This document shows, in pieces, positions 1-6,057 of a stretch of 9,409 nt of DNA; the stretch's first letter is position 1, and the number at the start of each line of letters is the position of its first letter. The notes beneath the pieces were generated by a model. It saw nothing but the letters and a program-made list of their open reading frames with translations, was not told the origin of the DNA and did not search any database. Made by a program: the position numbers and the translations under genes. This DNA is from Actinomycetales bacterium (lineage in GTDB: Bacteria > Actinomycetota > Actinomycetes > Actinomycetales > Cellulomonadaceae). The stretch is taken from assembly GCA_012514835.1 (NCBI GenBank), contig JAAYZM010000263.1:1-9409 (forward strand). The letters run 5' to 3'.

Positions 1-1969
1 CCCCGGAGACGAAGTCGCGCACCTCGAGCGACCCGATCTCCACGCCGTCGCCCCCGAGCTGCGGGGTGGAGGACTCCGCACCAGGGGCACCGTCGTCGAC
101 ACCGGCCCCGGGCGTGCCGGTTCCTGCGGGCTCGCCGTCGTCGGCCCCGATCCCCGAGGCGACGCGACGCTCGGCCGCAGCCTCCTCGCCCGCGGCCGCG
201 ATGGCCCGCGCGATGGGGTGCTCGGAGCGAGCCTCGACGGCGGCGGCGTGCTCGAGGACGTCGTCGGCGGACTCGCCGTCGGCCGCGACCACGCGCTCGA
301 CGCGCATGCGGCCCTGGGTGAGGGTGCCGGTCTTGTCGAGCACCACGGTGTCGACGCGGCGGGTCTCCTCGAGGATCTCGGGGCCCTTGATGAGCACGCC
401 CAGCTGCGCGCCGCGGCCGGTGCCCACCAGCAACGCGGTGGGCGTCGCGAGGCCGAGGGCGCACGGGCACGCGATGATCAGCACGGCCACGGCGGCCGTG
501 AACGCGGGCTGCAGGCCAGCCCCCGTGAACATCCACACGGCGAACGTGCCGAGCGCGATCACGATCACCACGGGCACGAACACCGCGGAGATCCGGTCCG
601 CGAGCCGCTGCACGGGCGCCTTGCCCGTCTGGGCGGCCGTGACGAGCTTGCCGATCTGCGCGAGCACCGTCTGGGCGCCCACGCGGCTGGCCCGCACCAC
701 GAGGTGGCCGGACGTGTTGATCGTCGCGCCCGTGACGTCGGAACCCGGGCCCACCTCGACGGGCACGGGCTCACCGGTCAGGAGCGACGCGTCGACGGCG
801 GACCGACCCTCGACCACCTCGCCGTCCGTCGCGACCTTCTCGCCCGGGCGCACGGCGAACAGGTCGCCCACGCGCAGGTCGGAGATCGGCACGAGCCGCT
901 CGACCCGGCGTCCGTCCGGGCCCGTCTCGAGGAGCGCGGCCTCCTTGGCGCCCAGGTCCAGCAGGGTGCGCAGCGCGTCCCCAGCCGAGCGCCGCGAGCG
1001 GTGCTCGAGGTAGCGCCCGAGCAGCAAGAACGTCACGACCACGGCCGCGACCTCGAAGTAGAGCTCCGGCATCGCGGCCCCGTGACCGGCCGCCGCGGCG
1101 GGCCACAGCGTGAACGCCATGCGCATGCCGATCTCGCCCGCGCCGCCTAGCAAGAGCGCCCACAGGGACCACGCGGTCGCCGCGATCACGCCGAGCGAGA
1201 CGAGCGTGTCCATCGTCGACGCGCCGTGCCGGGCCGCCTTGAACGCAGCCTTGTGGAACGGCCACGCGCCCCACGTGACGACCGGGAGAGTCGCCGCTGC
1301 GACGAGCCACTGCCAGCCCGGGAACTGCCACGCCGGGATCATCGACAGCATCGTGATCGGCGCGAGCCACGCGCTCACCACGAGGCGTCGGCGCAGGTCA
1401 CGGCCCCGACGCTCGGCCGGGGAGGACGTGTCCTCGTCCGCGTCCATCGAGTGCCCGGGGGCCATCGAGTGCCCCGACAGTGCGTGCTCGCGCGCGGAGT
1501 GCCCGGCGTGCGCGGGGTCGCCCGAGTGCGCGGGGTCGCCATGCTCGTGCCCGACGGCGGAGTGTCCGACGACGGCGTCCCCTGCGTGCTGTTCCTCGTG
1601 GTGGTGACCCGAGTGGTCCCCGGATGCCGAGTCGCTGGCGTGATCGCCGTCGGACCCCTCGCCGTGGGACGAGTGCGCAGCGTGATCGCCGTCGGACCCG
1701 TGCCCGCCGTCGGCCCCCGCCTTCTCCTCACGCGCGACGAGGCGCGCGGAGTAGCCCGCACCCTCGACGGCCTTGAGGACGTCCTCGGTCGCGACGTCCT
1801 GGGTGAGCTCGACGTGCGCGGACTCGAGCGGCAGGTTGACGGTGGCCGTGACGCCGGGGATCTTGCCGAGCTTGCGCTCGACGCGGGCCACGCACGACGC
1901 GCACGTCATGCCCTCGACCTCGAGGTCGAGCGTCGCGAGGACGGGCAGGGTGGGGGTCTGGTCGGTCAT
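1..1969 (-). CDS. copA: Cu(I)-exporting P1B-type ATPase CopA (partial, C-terminus off the window)
   Basis: This is a membrane pump that uses ATP to export Cu(I) from the cytoplasm. The window holds 656 codons from ATG at 1969, and the C-terminus lies beyond position 1. In order I see an N-terminal HMA domain with MTCASC (Cys23, Cys26), a His-rich linker (about residues 84-178, roughly 19 His), transmembrane helices, the actuator loop with TGEP (398-401), the metal-site motif CPC (501-503), the phosphorylated Asp545 in DKTGT, and SEHP (582-585) of the nucleotide-binding domain. CPC with SEHP is the P1B signature, and MTCASC favours Cu(I)/Ag(I) over Zn/Cd. A Gly/Asp-rich stretch (about 600-645) looks like an insertion in the nucleotide-binding domain. 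The start is supported by AGAGGA 6 nt upstream. It is the third gene of csoR-copZ-copA, 67 bp after copZ, and presumably CsoR-controlled. Silver transport cannot be excluded. Confidence 0.96.
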   Translation of the reverse strand, partial: MTDQTPTLPVLATLDLEVEGMTCASCVARVERKLGKIPGVTATVNLPLESAHVELTQDVATEDVLKAVEGAGYSARLVAREEKAGADGGHGSDGDHAAHSSHGEGSDGDHASDSASGDHSGHHHEEQHAGDAVVGHSAVGHEHGDPAHSGDPAHAGHSAREHALSGHSMAPGHSMDADEDTSSPAERRGRDLRRRLVVSAWLAPITMLSMIPAWQFPGWQWLVAAATLPVVTWGAWPFHKAAFKAARHGASTMDTLVSLGVIAATAWSLWALLLGGAGEIGMRMAFTLWPAAAAGHGAAMPELYFEVAAVVVTFLLLGRYLEHRSRRSAGDALRTLLDLGAKEAALLETGPDGRRVERLVPISDLRVGDLFAVRPGEKVATDGEVVEGRSAVDASLLTGEPVPVEVGPGSDVTGATINTSGHLVVRASRVGAQTVLAQIGKLVTAAQTGKAPVQRLADRISAVFVPVVIVIALGTFAVWMFTGAGLQPAFTAAVAVLIIACPCALGLATPTALLVGTGRGAQLGVLIKGPEILEETRRVDTVVLDKTGTLTQGRMRVERVVAADGESADDVLEHAAAVEARSEHPIARAIAAAGEEAAAERRVASGIGADDGEPAGTGTPGAGVDDGAPGAESSTPQLGGDGVEIGSLEVRDFVSG
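1444..1699 (-). repeat. In-frame direct repeats encoding the His-rich linker of CopA
   Basis: Three sets of perfect short direct repeats lie in this stretch. A 13-bp unit occurs at 1444-1456 and 1462-1474 (18 bp apart). A 15-bp unit occurs at 1508-1522 and 1526-1540 (18 bp apart). A 20-bp unit occurs at 1638-1657 and 1680-1699 (42 bp apart). All spacings are multiples of three, so the repeats translate to repeated peptides such as GHSM, GDPAH and SDGDHA. The pattern suggests that the metal-binding linker grew by in-frame duplication. Confidence 0.85.
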
Positions 1970-1996
1970 TGCGGGTCCTCTCACGAGGGAAGGTGT

Positions 1997-2013
1997 CCGG
2001 GGCGCGACCCCGG
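1997..2013 (-). other. Small GC hairpin between copZ and copA
   Basis: CCGGGG and CCCCGG form a perfect 6-bp stem around a 5-nt loop in the 67-bp gap between copZ and copA. There is no T-run after it, so it is not an obvious intrinsic terminator. It could affect mRNA processing or the relative levels of copZ and copA, or it could be chance in a GC-rich gap. Confidence 0.35.
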
Positions 2014-2036
2014 CGGGAGGCTCAGAGCGACGTGGC

Positions 2037-2270
2037 TCAGAGCAGCGAGCGCGGCGGGGTCAGGGCGTAGCCGGCCTCGGTCACGGCAGCCGCGACGGCG
2101 TCGCGCTCGAGGGGGGCGTCCGAGGTCACGGTCACGGTGGACGTGCCCCCGCCCACGAGCTCGACCTGGACGTCGCTCACGCCGTCGAGCGCGGTGAGCT
2201 CCTCGGTGACGGACTGGGCGCAGTGGCCGCACGTCATGCCGTCGACCTGGTACGTGGCGGTGGTGGACAT
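2037..2270 (-). CDS. copZ: Copper chaperone CopZ (single HMA domain protein)
   Basis: This 77-residue cytosolic protein consists of one heavy-metal-associated domain of the ferredoxin-like fold. The metal site is MTCGHC near the N-terminus (Cys14, Cys17), within the usual GMTCxxC context, and the length is normal for bacterial CopZ. By family knowledge it binds Cu(I) through the two cysteines and hands it to the CopA N-terminal domain or to CsoR. The ATG at 2270 is well supported by AGGAGG 4 nt upstream. It begins 32 bp after the csoR stop and is followed by copA, so it is the middle gene of the copper operon. Confidence 0.95.
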   Translation of the reverse strand: MSTTATYQVDGMTCGHCAQSVTEELTALDGVSDVQVELVGGGTSTVTVTSDAPLERDAVAAAVTEAGYALTPPRSLL

Positions 2271-2274
2271 GGTT

Positions 2275-2280
2275 CCTCCT
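2275..2280 (-). promoter_or_regulatory. Ribosome binding site of copZ
   Basis: AGGAGG on the minus strand ends 4 nt before the copZ ATG. It is the strongest Shine-Dalgarno sequence in the window and fits a chaperone made in larger amounts than the pump. Confidence 0.8.
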
Positions 2281-2302
2281 GGGGGTGGGGACGAAAGGGG
2301 GT

Positions 2303-2584
2303 TCAGCTGCGGACGAGTCGAGCGATCGCGTCGGAGGCTTCCTTGACCTTCGCAGCGCCCTCCTCGGGAGAGTTGCGGGCGGCGTCGACCACGCAGTGCG
2401 CGAGGTGGTCCTCGACCAGGCCGATGCTCACGGCCTGCAGCGCCTTGGTGACGGCGGAGATCTGGGTCAGGACGTCGATGCAGTACGTGTCCTCGTCGAC
2501 CATGCGGGCGATGCCGCGCACCTGGCCCTCGATGCGGCGCAGGCGCTTGAGGTAGTCGTCCTTGTCGCTCGTGTAGCCGTGCAC
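2303..2584 (-). CDS. csoR: Copper-sensing transcriptional repressor CsoR
   Basis: This is an all-helical DNA-binding repressor of the CsoR/RcnR (DUF156) family that releases its operator when it binds Cu(I). Counted from the GTG at 2584 the protein is 93 residues. The Cu(I) ligands are Cys35, His60 and Cys64; their spacing (25 and 29 residues) equals that of Cys36-His61-Cys65 in Mycobacterium tuberculosis CsoR. The segment LKRLRRIEGQVRGI is the family's helix-1 signature. An in-frame ATG at 2620 would give 105 residues, but it lies inside the predicted -10 box and has no ribosome site. The GTG has GGGAGG 4 nt upstream and gives the typical actinobacterial beginning (M)HGYTSDKDDYL. It is the first gene of csoR-copZ-copA and probably autoregulates. 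Confidence 0.94.
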   Translation of the reverse strand: MHGYTSDKDDYLKRLRRIEGQVRGIARMVDEDTYCIDVLTQISAVTKALQAVSIGLVEDHLAHCVVDAARNSPEEGAAKVKEASDAIARLVRS

Positions 2585-2588
2585 GGTG

Positions 2589-2594
2589 CCTCCC
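2589..2594 (-). promoter_or_regulatory. Ribosome binding site that decides the csoR GTG start
   Basis: GGGAGG on the minus strand sits 4 nt before the GTG at 2584. The upstream ATG at 2620 has only an AGGA about 15 nt away, which is too far, so this site supports the GTG start. Confidence 0.65.
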
Positions 2595-2615
2595 GGGGTC
2601 TCGCTCGGAACAACG

Positions 2616-2644
2616 AGCATACCCCCATGGGGTATTCCTGGCGA
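2616..2644 (-). promoter_or_regulatory. Promoter of the csoR-copZ-copA operon
   Basis: On the minus strand a TATGCT -10 box (2616-2621, matching TAnnnT) lies 17 bp downstream of a TCGCCA -35-like box (2639-2644, 4 of 6 matches to TTGACA). Transcription would begin near 2609, leaving a leader of about 25 nt that contains the csoR ribosome site. The putative CsoR operator fills most of the spacer and overlaps the -10, the usual layout for a repressor that blocks RNA polymerase. The -35 match is modest. Confidence 0.65.
2619..2635 (-). promoter_or_regulatory. CsoR operator (perfect inverted repeat)
   Basis: ATACCCC and GGGGTAT form a perfect 7+3+7 bp inverted repeat with CAT at the centre. G/C tracts flanked by TA in this arrangement match the known CsoR operator type in actinobacteria. 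It lies directly upstream of csoR, inside its promoter. I found no second copy elsewhere in the window, so copZ and copA appear to depend on this one site. Confidence 0.85.
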
Positions 2645-2660
2645 GGTGAGGTGACGCGAC

Positions 2661-3503
2661 TCACGGCGCCGAGATGATCTCCCAGGTCACCGTCGGCGTG
2701 GACCCGCGCGCCGTCCCGCCGTGCACATCGAAGCGCACGAGCGGCCCGTGCTCCGGCACCACGTAGGCGACCCGCATCGAGCCCTCCTGGGCCGCGGGCA
2801 GCTCCGCCACCCCGTACTCACCAGCCGCCGCGAGCCACGCCCGCAGCGCCGCGACGTCCTGGTCCGACACCACCTCGGTGTCCACGCGATCCTCGACGAA
2901 CCCCTCGTCCCCGCTCGCGACGGCCGCCACGAACGCGCTCGTGACCCCCGCGGCGGAGGCCTGGTCCGCGTGCACGCCCGAGAGGTCGCGCACGGCCACC
3001 ACCGAGCCGTCCGCCACCCCGATCCCGTAGCTCGTGGCAGAGGACGTGACCTCGCCGTCGTCGTGCGTCTCGTCCTGCGCGATCTCGACGCGCACCCAGT
3101 CCACGCCGGCCTCGTCCGTCCCGAGCGGCTCCGTCTCCGTGACGCGGGTCTCGAGCGTCACGGCCGTGCCCGCGTCCGAGCGCCGCTCGAAGTCATGGGC
3201 GCACGCCCGCACGAACGCCGAGGCGCCGTGCGACATCGCGAGCTGCTCCGAGAGCCGCTCCGTGGCCTGTGCCGGGTCGTCCTCCCAGCGCAGCACCTGC
3301 AACCGCTCCGTGGCGGGATCGCCCACGAGGAACCGCGCGCCCAGGTCGTCGAGCGCCGTCGCGAGGCTCGTCGCCGCCTGCTGCGCCGCGGTGTCCGTGA
3401 GGGTCGGCTCGTCGAGGCCGTCCCCGTCCAGCAGGGCGCAGCCCGCGGACATGCCGAGGACGACGACGGCGCACAGCGCGCGAGTCGCCCGCGACGCAAA
3501 CAT
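2661..3503 (-). CDS. Predicted lipoprotein of unknown function
   Basis: From ATG at 3503 the protein has 280 residues. It begins with a short basic segment, a hydrophobic core (ALCAVVVLG) and a lipobox-like MSAGC ending at Cys22, so it is probably lipid-anchored on the outer face of the cell membrane. The mature part is acidic, rich in Ala, Val, Asp and Glu, and has no further membrane helices. Two Ala-rich helical stretches followed by strand-like segments hint at an alpha+beta fold, but I recognise no family and no catalytic motif. Upstream in-frame codons would add 27 Arg-rich residues before the signal, which is unlikely. A GGGGG-type ribosome site lies about 5 nt before the chosen ATG. 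It ends about 17 bp before the copper operon promoter with no clear terminator, so read-through into csoR is possible. A role in copper or heme handling is only a positional guess. Confidence 0.75.
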   Translation of the reverse strand: MFASRATRALCAVVVLGMSAGCALLDGDGLDEPTLTDTAAQQAATSLATALDDLGARFLVGDPATERLQVLRWEDDPAQATERLSEQLAMSHGASAFVRACAHDFERRSDAGTAVTLETRVTETEPLGTDEAGVDWVRVEIAQDETHDDGEVTSSATSYGIGVADGSVVAVRDLSGVHADQASAAGVTSAFVAAVASGDEGFVEDRVDTEVVSDQDVAALRAWLAAAGEYGVAELPAAQEGSMRVAYVVPEHGPLVRFDVHGGTARGSTPTVTWEIISAP

Positions 3504-3659
3504 GAGGACCCCCTGTGGTCGACGGCGGACGGCTCGGCGGCCGTCCCACCTCCGAATCCTCCCCCCGACCCGCCCTGGGCGCATCCACTCAAAGTCGGAT
3601 CGTGCCTAGCCCTCAGGTAGCACTGCGCTGCATCGCCAGCGCGGAGGGGCGAAGACTCT

Positions 3660-3676
3660 GTGCCGCCACCCGGCAC
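3660..3676 (-). terminator. Possible intrinsic terminator after hemL
   Basis: GTGCCG and CGGCAC form a perfect 6-bp stem with a 5-nt loop, 25 nt after the hemL stop. Only a weak T-containing run (AGAGTCTT) follows, so it may need Rho. The rest of the non-coding stretch 3504-3700 shows no convincing promoter for the lipoprotein gene and no small gene that I can support. Confidence 0.4.
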
Positions 3677-3700
3677 GAACGCTTCCGATCTCCTCGTGGC

Positions 3701-5074
3701 TCAGGGGGTTGCCCTCGCGGCGGCGCGGGCTGCGGCCGGGAGGGCCGCCACGATGCGGCTCACGGCGGTGCCGTCGTGCGCGGCGGAGACGAACCACGCC
3801 TCGAACGGGCTCGGCGGCAGGGCGACCCCCGCATCCAGCAGCGCGTGGAAGAACGCCGGGTACCGCCACGTCTCGCTCGCCCGCGCGGCCGCGAAGTCCC
3901 GCACGCCGCGTTCGGCCGCGTCCGCCCCGAAGAACACCGAGAACAGGTTCCCCGCGGCCTGGACCCGGTGCGCCACACCCGCCGCGTCGAGCGCGGCCCC
4001 CACCTCGCGGCCCAGAGTCTCGGCGACATGATCGAGCCGAGCGTAGACGCCGTCGTCGGCCCCGCGCAGCGTCGCGAGCCCCGCCGCCACGGCCACGGGG
4101 TTCCCGGACAGCGTCCCCGCCTGGTACACCGGCCCGCTCGGGGCGAGCAGCTCGAGCAGGGCGCGCGGTCCGCCGACGGCGGCCACCGGCAACCCGCCTC
4201 CCACCACCTTCCCGAAGGTCACGAGGTCAGGGACCCAGCCCTCGACAGCACCCTCGAGCCCCCACCGCCCAGCCGGTCCCACGCGGAAGCCGGTGAGCAC
4301 CTCGTCGAGCACGGTGAGCGCGCCGTGCGCCCGCGCCGTCGCGACCACGCTGGCGTTGAACCCCGGCGGCGGCGGCACCACGCCCATGTTCGCGGGAACG
4401 GCCTCGAGCATCACCGCCGCGATGCGCTCGCCGTGGGTCGCGAAGGCTGCTTCGAGCGCCGCGAGGTCGCCGTAGGGCAGCACGAGCGTCTGGGCCGCGA
4501 CGGACTCCGGCACACCCGCCGAGCCCGGCAGCGCGAGCGTCGCGAGCCCCGAACCGGCCTCCGCGAGCAGCGCGTCGACGTGCCCGTGATAACAACCCGC
4601 GAACGCGACCACGAGCTCGCGCCCCGTCGCCGCACGCGCGAGCCGCAGCGCCGTCATGGTCGCCTCCGTGCCCGTCGACACGAAACGCACCAGCTCCACA
4701 GGGCTTGCGGTGCCCGACGACGGCGATCCGTCGACCGCCCGTCCGAGCCGCGCGCGGATCTCCTCGGCGAGCTCGACCTCTCCCGGGGTGGACGCCCCGA
4801 AGGACAGCCCGCGTGCCGCAGCGGCCTGGACGGCCTCGACCACCGCGGGGTGGGCGTGACCCAGGATCGCGGGCCCCCACGAGCCCACGAGGTCCACCCG
4901 CTCCACGCCGTCGGCGTCCGTCACGTATGCGCCGCGCGCGGAGACGAGGAACCGCGGCGCCCCGCCCACGGAGCCGAACGCCCTCACCGGGGAGCTGACC
5001 CCGCCGGGCAGCACGTCGCGGGCTCGCGCGAACCACGCGTCCGAGCCCAGGCGGCCGCCGTCGGCCCCGCTCAT
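3701..5074 (-). CDS. hemL: Glutamate-1-semialdehyde 2,1-aminomutase HemL
   Basis: This PLP enzyme of aminotransferase fold class I turns glutamate-1-semialdehyde into 5-aminolevulinate in the cytosol, the second step of the C5 tetrapyrrole route after HemA. The protein has 457 residues, slightly longer than the usual 425-440, with a short Ser/Gly insert (near SPSSGTASP) accounting for part of this. Visible signatures are GPAILGHAHP, STGTEATMTALRLAR (cofactor phosphate binding), CYHGHVDALL, DEVLTGFRVG (cofactor ring Asp), the Schiff-base Lys289 in FGKVVGGGLP, and YQAGTLSGNP. The ATG at 5074 overlaps the hemB stop by 4 bp (ATGA); there is no strong Shine-Dalgarno, which suggests translational coupling. 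It is the last gene of hemC-hemD-hemB-hemL. Other aminotransferases are unlikely given the motifs and neighbours. Confidence 0.96.
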   Translation of the reverse strand: MSGADGGRLGSDAWFARARDVLPGGVSSPVRAFGSVGGAPRFLVSARGAYVTDADGVERVDLVGSWGPAILGHAHPAVVEAVQAAAARGLSFGASTPGEVELAEEIRARLGRAVDGSPSSGTASPVELVRFVSTGTEATMTALRLARAATGRELVVAFAGCYHGHVDALLAEAGSGLATLALPGSAGVPESVAAQTLVLPYGDLAALEAAFATHGERIAAVMLEAVPANMGVVPPPPGFNASVVATARAHGALTVLDEVLTGFRVGPAGRWGLEGAVEGWVPDLVTFGKVVGGGLPVAAVGGPRALLELLAPSGPVYQAGTLSGNPVAVAAGLATLRGADDGVYARLDHVAETLGREVGAALDAAGVAHRVQAAGNLFSVFFGADAAERGVRDFAAARASETWRYPAFFHALLDAGVALPPSPFEAWFVSAAHDGTAVSRIVAALPAAARAAARATP

Positions 5075-6057
5075 GCCCCGGCCCGCAGCCACCCGGCGAG
5101 CTCGGTCGCCCAATAGGTCAGCACGATGTCCGCGCCGGCGCGGCGGATCGCGAGCACGGACTCGGTGATGGCCGCGCGTCGGTCGATCCACCCGTGCGCG
5201 GCGGCGGCCTCGAGCATCGCGAACTCGCCACTGACCTGGTACGCGGCGACGGGCACGAGGCTCGCGGCGGCCACGTCGGCGAGCACGTCGAGGTAGCTGC
5301 TCGCGGGCTTCACCATGACGATGTCCGCGCCCTGGGCCACGTCCTCGAGCGCCTCGCGCAGTCCCTCGCGCCGGTTGGCGGGGTCCAGCTGGTACGCGCG
5401 CCGGTCGCCCTCGAGCTGCGACTCGACCGCATCGCGGAACGGCCCGTAGAACGCCGACGCGTACTTCGCCGCGTACGCCAGCAGGGCCACGTCGGTGCGA
5501 CCCGCGCCGTTCAGCGCCTCGCGCACCGCGGCGACCTGGCCGTCCATCATGCCGCTGAGACCCAGCACGTGCGCCCCCGCCGCCGCCTGCGCGAGGGCCA
5601 TGTCGCGGTACCGCTCGAGACTTGCGTCGTTGTCCACCACAAGGTCGCCGCGCGGGCCGGGGCGCAGCACGCCGCAGTGCCCGTGGTCCGTGAACTCGTC
5701 GAGGCACAGGTCCGCCTGCACCGTGAGCGCGTCGCCCGCCTCCGCGACGGCGTCCGCGATCGCCACGTTGAGGATCCCCGCGGGGTCCGTCGCGCCGGTG
5801 CCCTCGGCGTCGTGGTCGTCGGGGACCCCGAACAGCATGACGCCGCCCAGCCCCGCCGCGGCCGCCTCCGCGACGGCTACCCGCAACGAGTCCCGCGAGT
5901 GCTGGACCACGCCGGGCATCGACGCGATGGGTGCGGGCTCGGTCAGCCCCTCGCGCACGAACAGCGGCAGCACCAGCTGGGACGGGTTCACGTGCGTCTC
6001 GGCCACGAGGCGGCGCAGCGCGGGCGTGGTGCGCAAGCGGCGCAGGCGATCGGTCAT
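5071..6057 (-). CDS. hemB: Delta-aminolevulinic acid dehydratase (porphobilinogen synthase) HemB
   Basis: The enzyme condenses two 5-aminolevulinate molecules into porphobilinogen in the cytosol. The protein has 328 residues, a normal length. The two substrate-binding lysines are Lys198 (in AAKYASAFYGPF) and Lys250 (in MVKPASSYLDVL). The metal loop reads DLCLDEFTDHGHCG: Cys118, Asp120 and Cys128 stand where zinc enzymes have three Cys, so the site is of mixed Cys/Asp type and the active metal (Zn or Mg) cannot be read from the sequence. The ATG at 6057 overlaps the hemD stop (ATGA) and has GAGGAG 5 nt upstream. Its own stop overlaps the hemL start. It lies between hemD and hemL in the coupled heme operon. 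Confidence 0.97.
   Translation of the reverse strand: MTDRLRRLRTTPALRRLVAETHVNPSQLVLPLFVREGLTEPAPIASMPGVVQHSRDSLRVAVAEAAAAGLGGVMLFGVPDDHDAEGTGATDPAGILNVAIADAVAEAGDALTVQADLCLDEFTDHGHCGVLRPGPRGDLVVDNDASLERYRDMALAQAAAGAHVLGLSGMMDGQVAAVREALNGAGRTDVALLAYAAKYASAFYGPFRDAVESQLEGDRRAYQLDPANRREGLREALEDVAQGADIVMVKPASSYLDVLADVAAASLVPVAAYQVSGEFAMLEAAAAHGWIDRRAAITESVLAIRRAGADIVLTYWATELAGWLRAGA

Noticed and set aside
1500..1700. The repeat-rich stretch as a CRISPR or a regulatory repeat array
   Set aside because: The repeats are short, unequal, in frame with copA and translate to His-rich peptides. There is no regular repeat-spacer pattern.
66..2197. Several plus-strand open frames antisense to copA
   Set aside because: The minus strand gives a continuous CopA with all P1B motifs. 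The plus-strand products are Ser/Thr/Arg- or Arg/Gly-rich without recognisable domains.
3672..3692. Possible half copy of the hemD palindrome (shared GAACGCTT word)
   Set aside because: Only 8 bp match and there is no second arm, so chance explains it.
3515..5116. Long plus-strand open frame antisense to hemL
   Set aside because: Its composition is Arg/His/Pro-rich with no motif, and it mirrors hemL codons. It is a typical GC-driven shadow frame.
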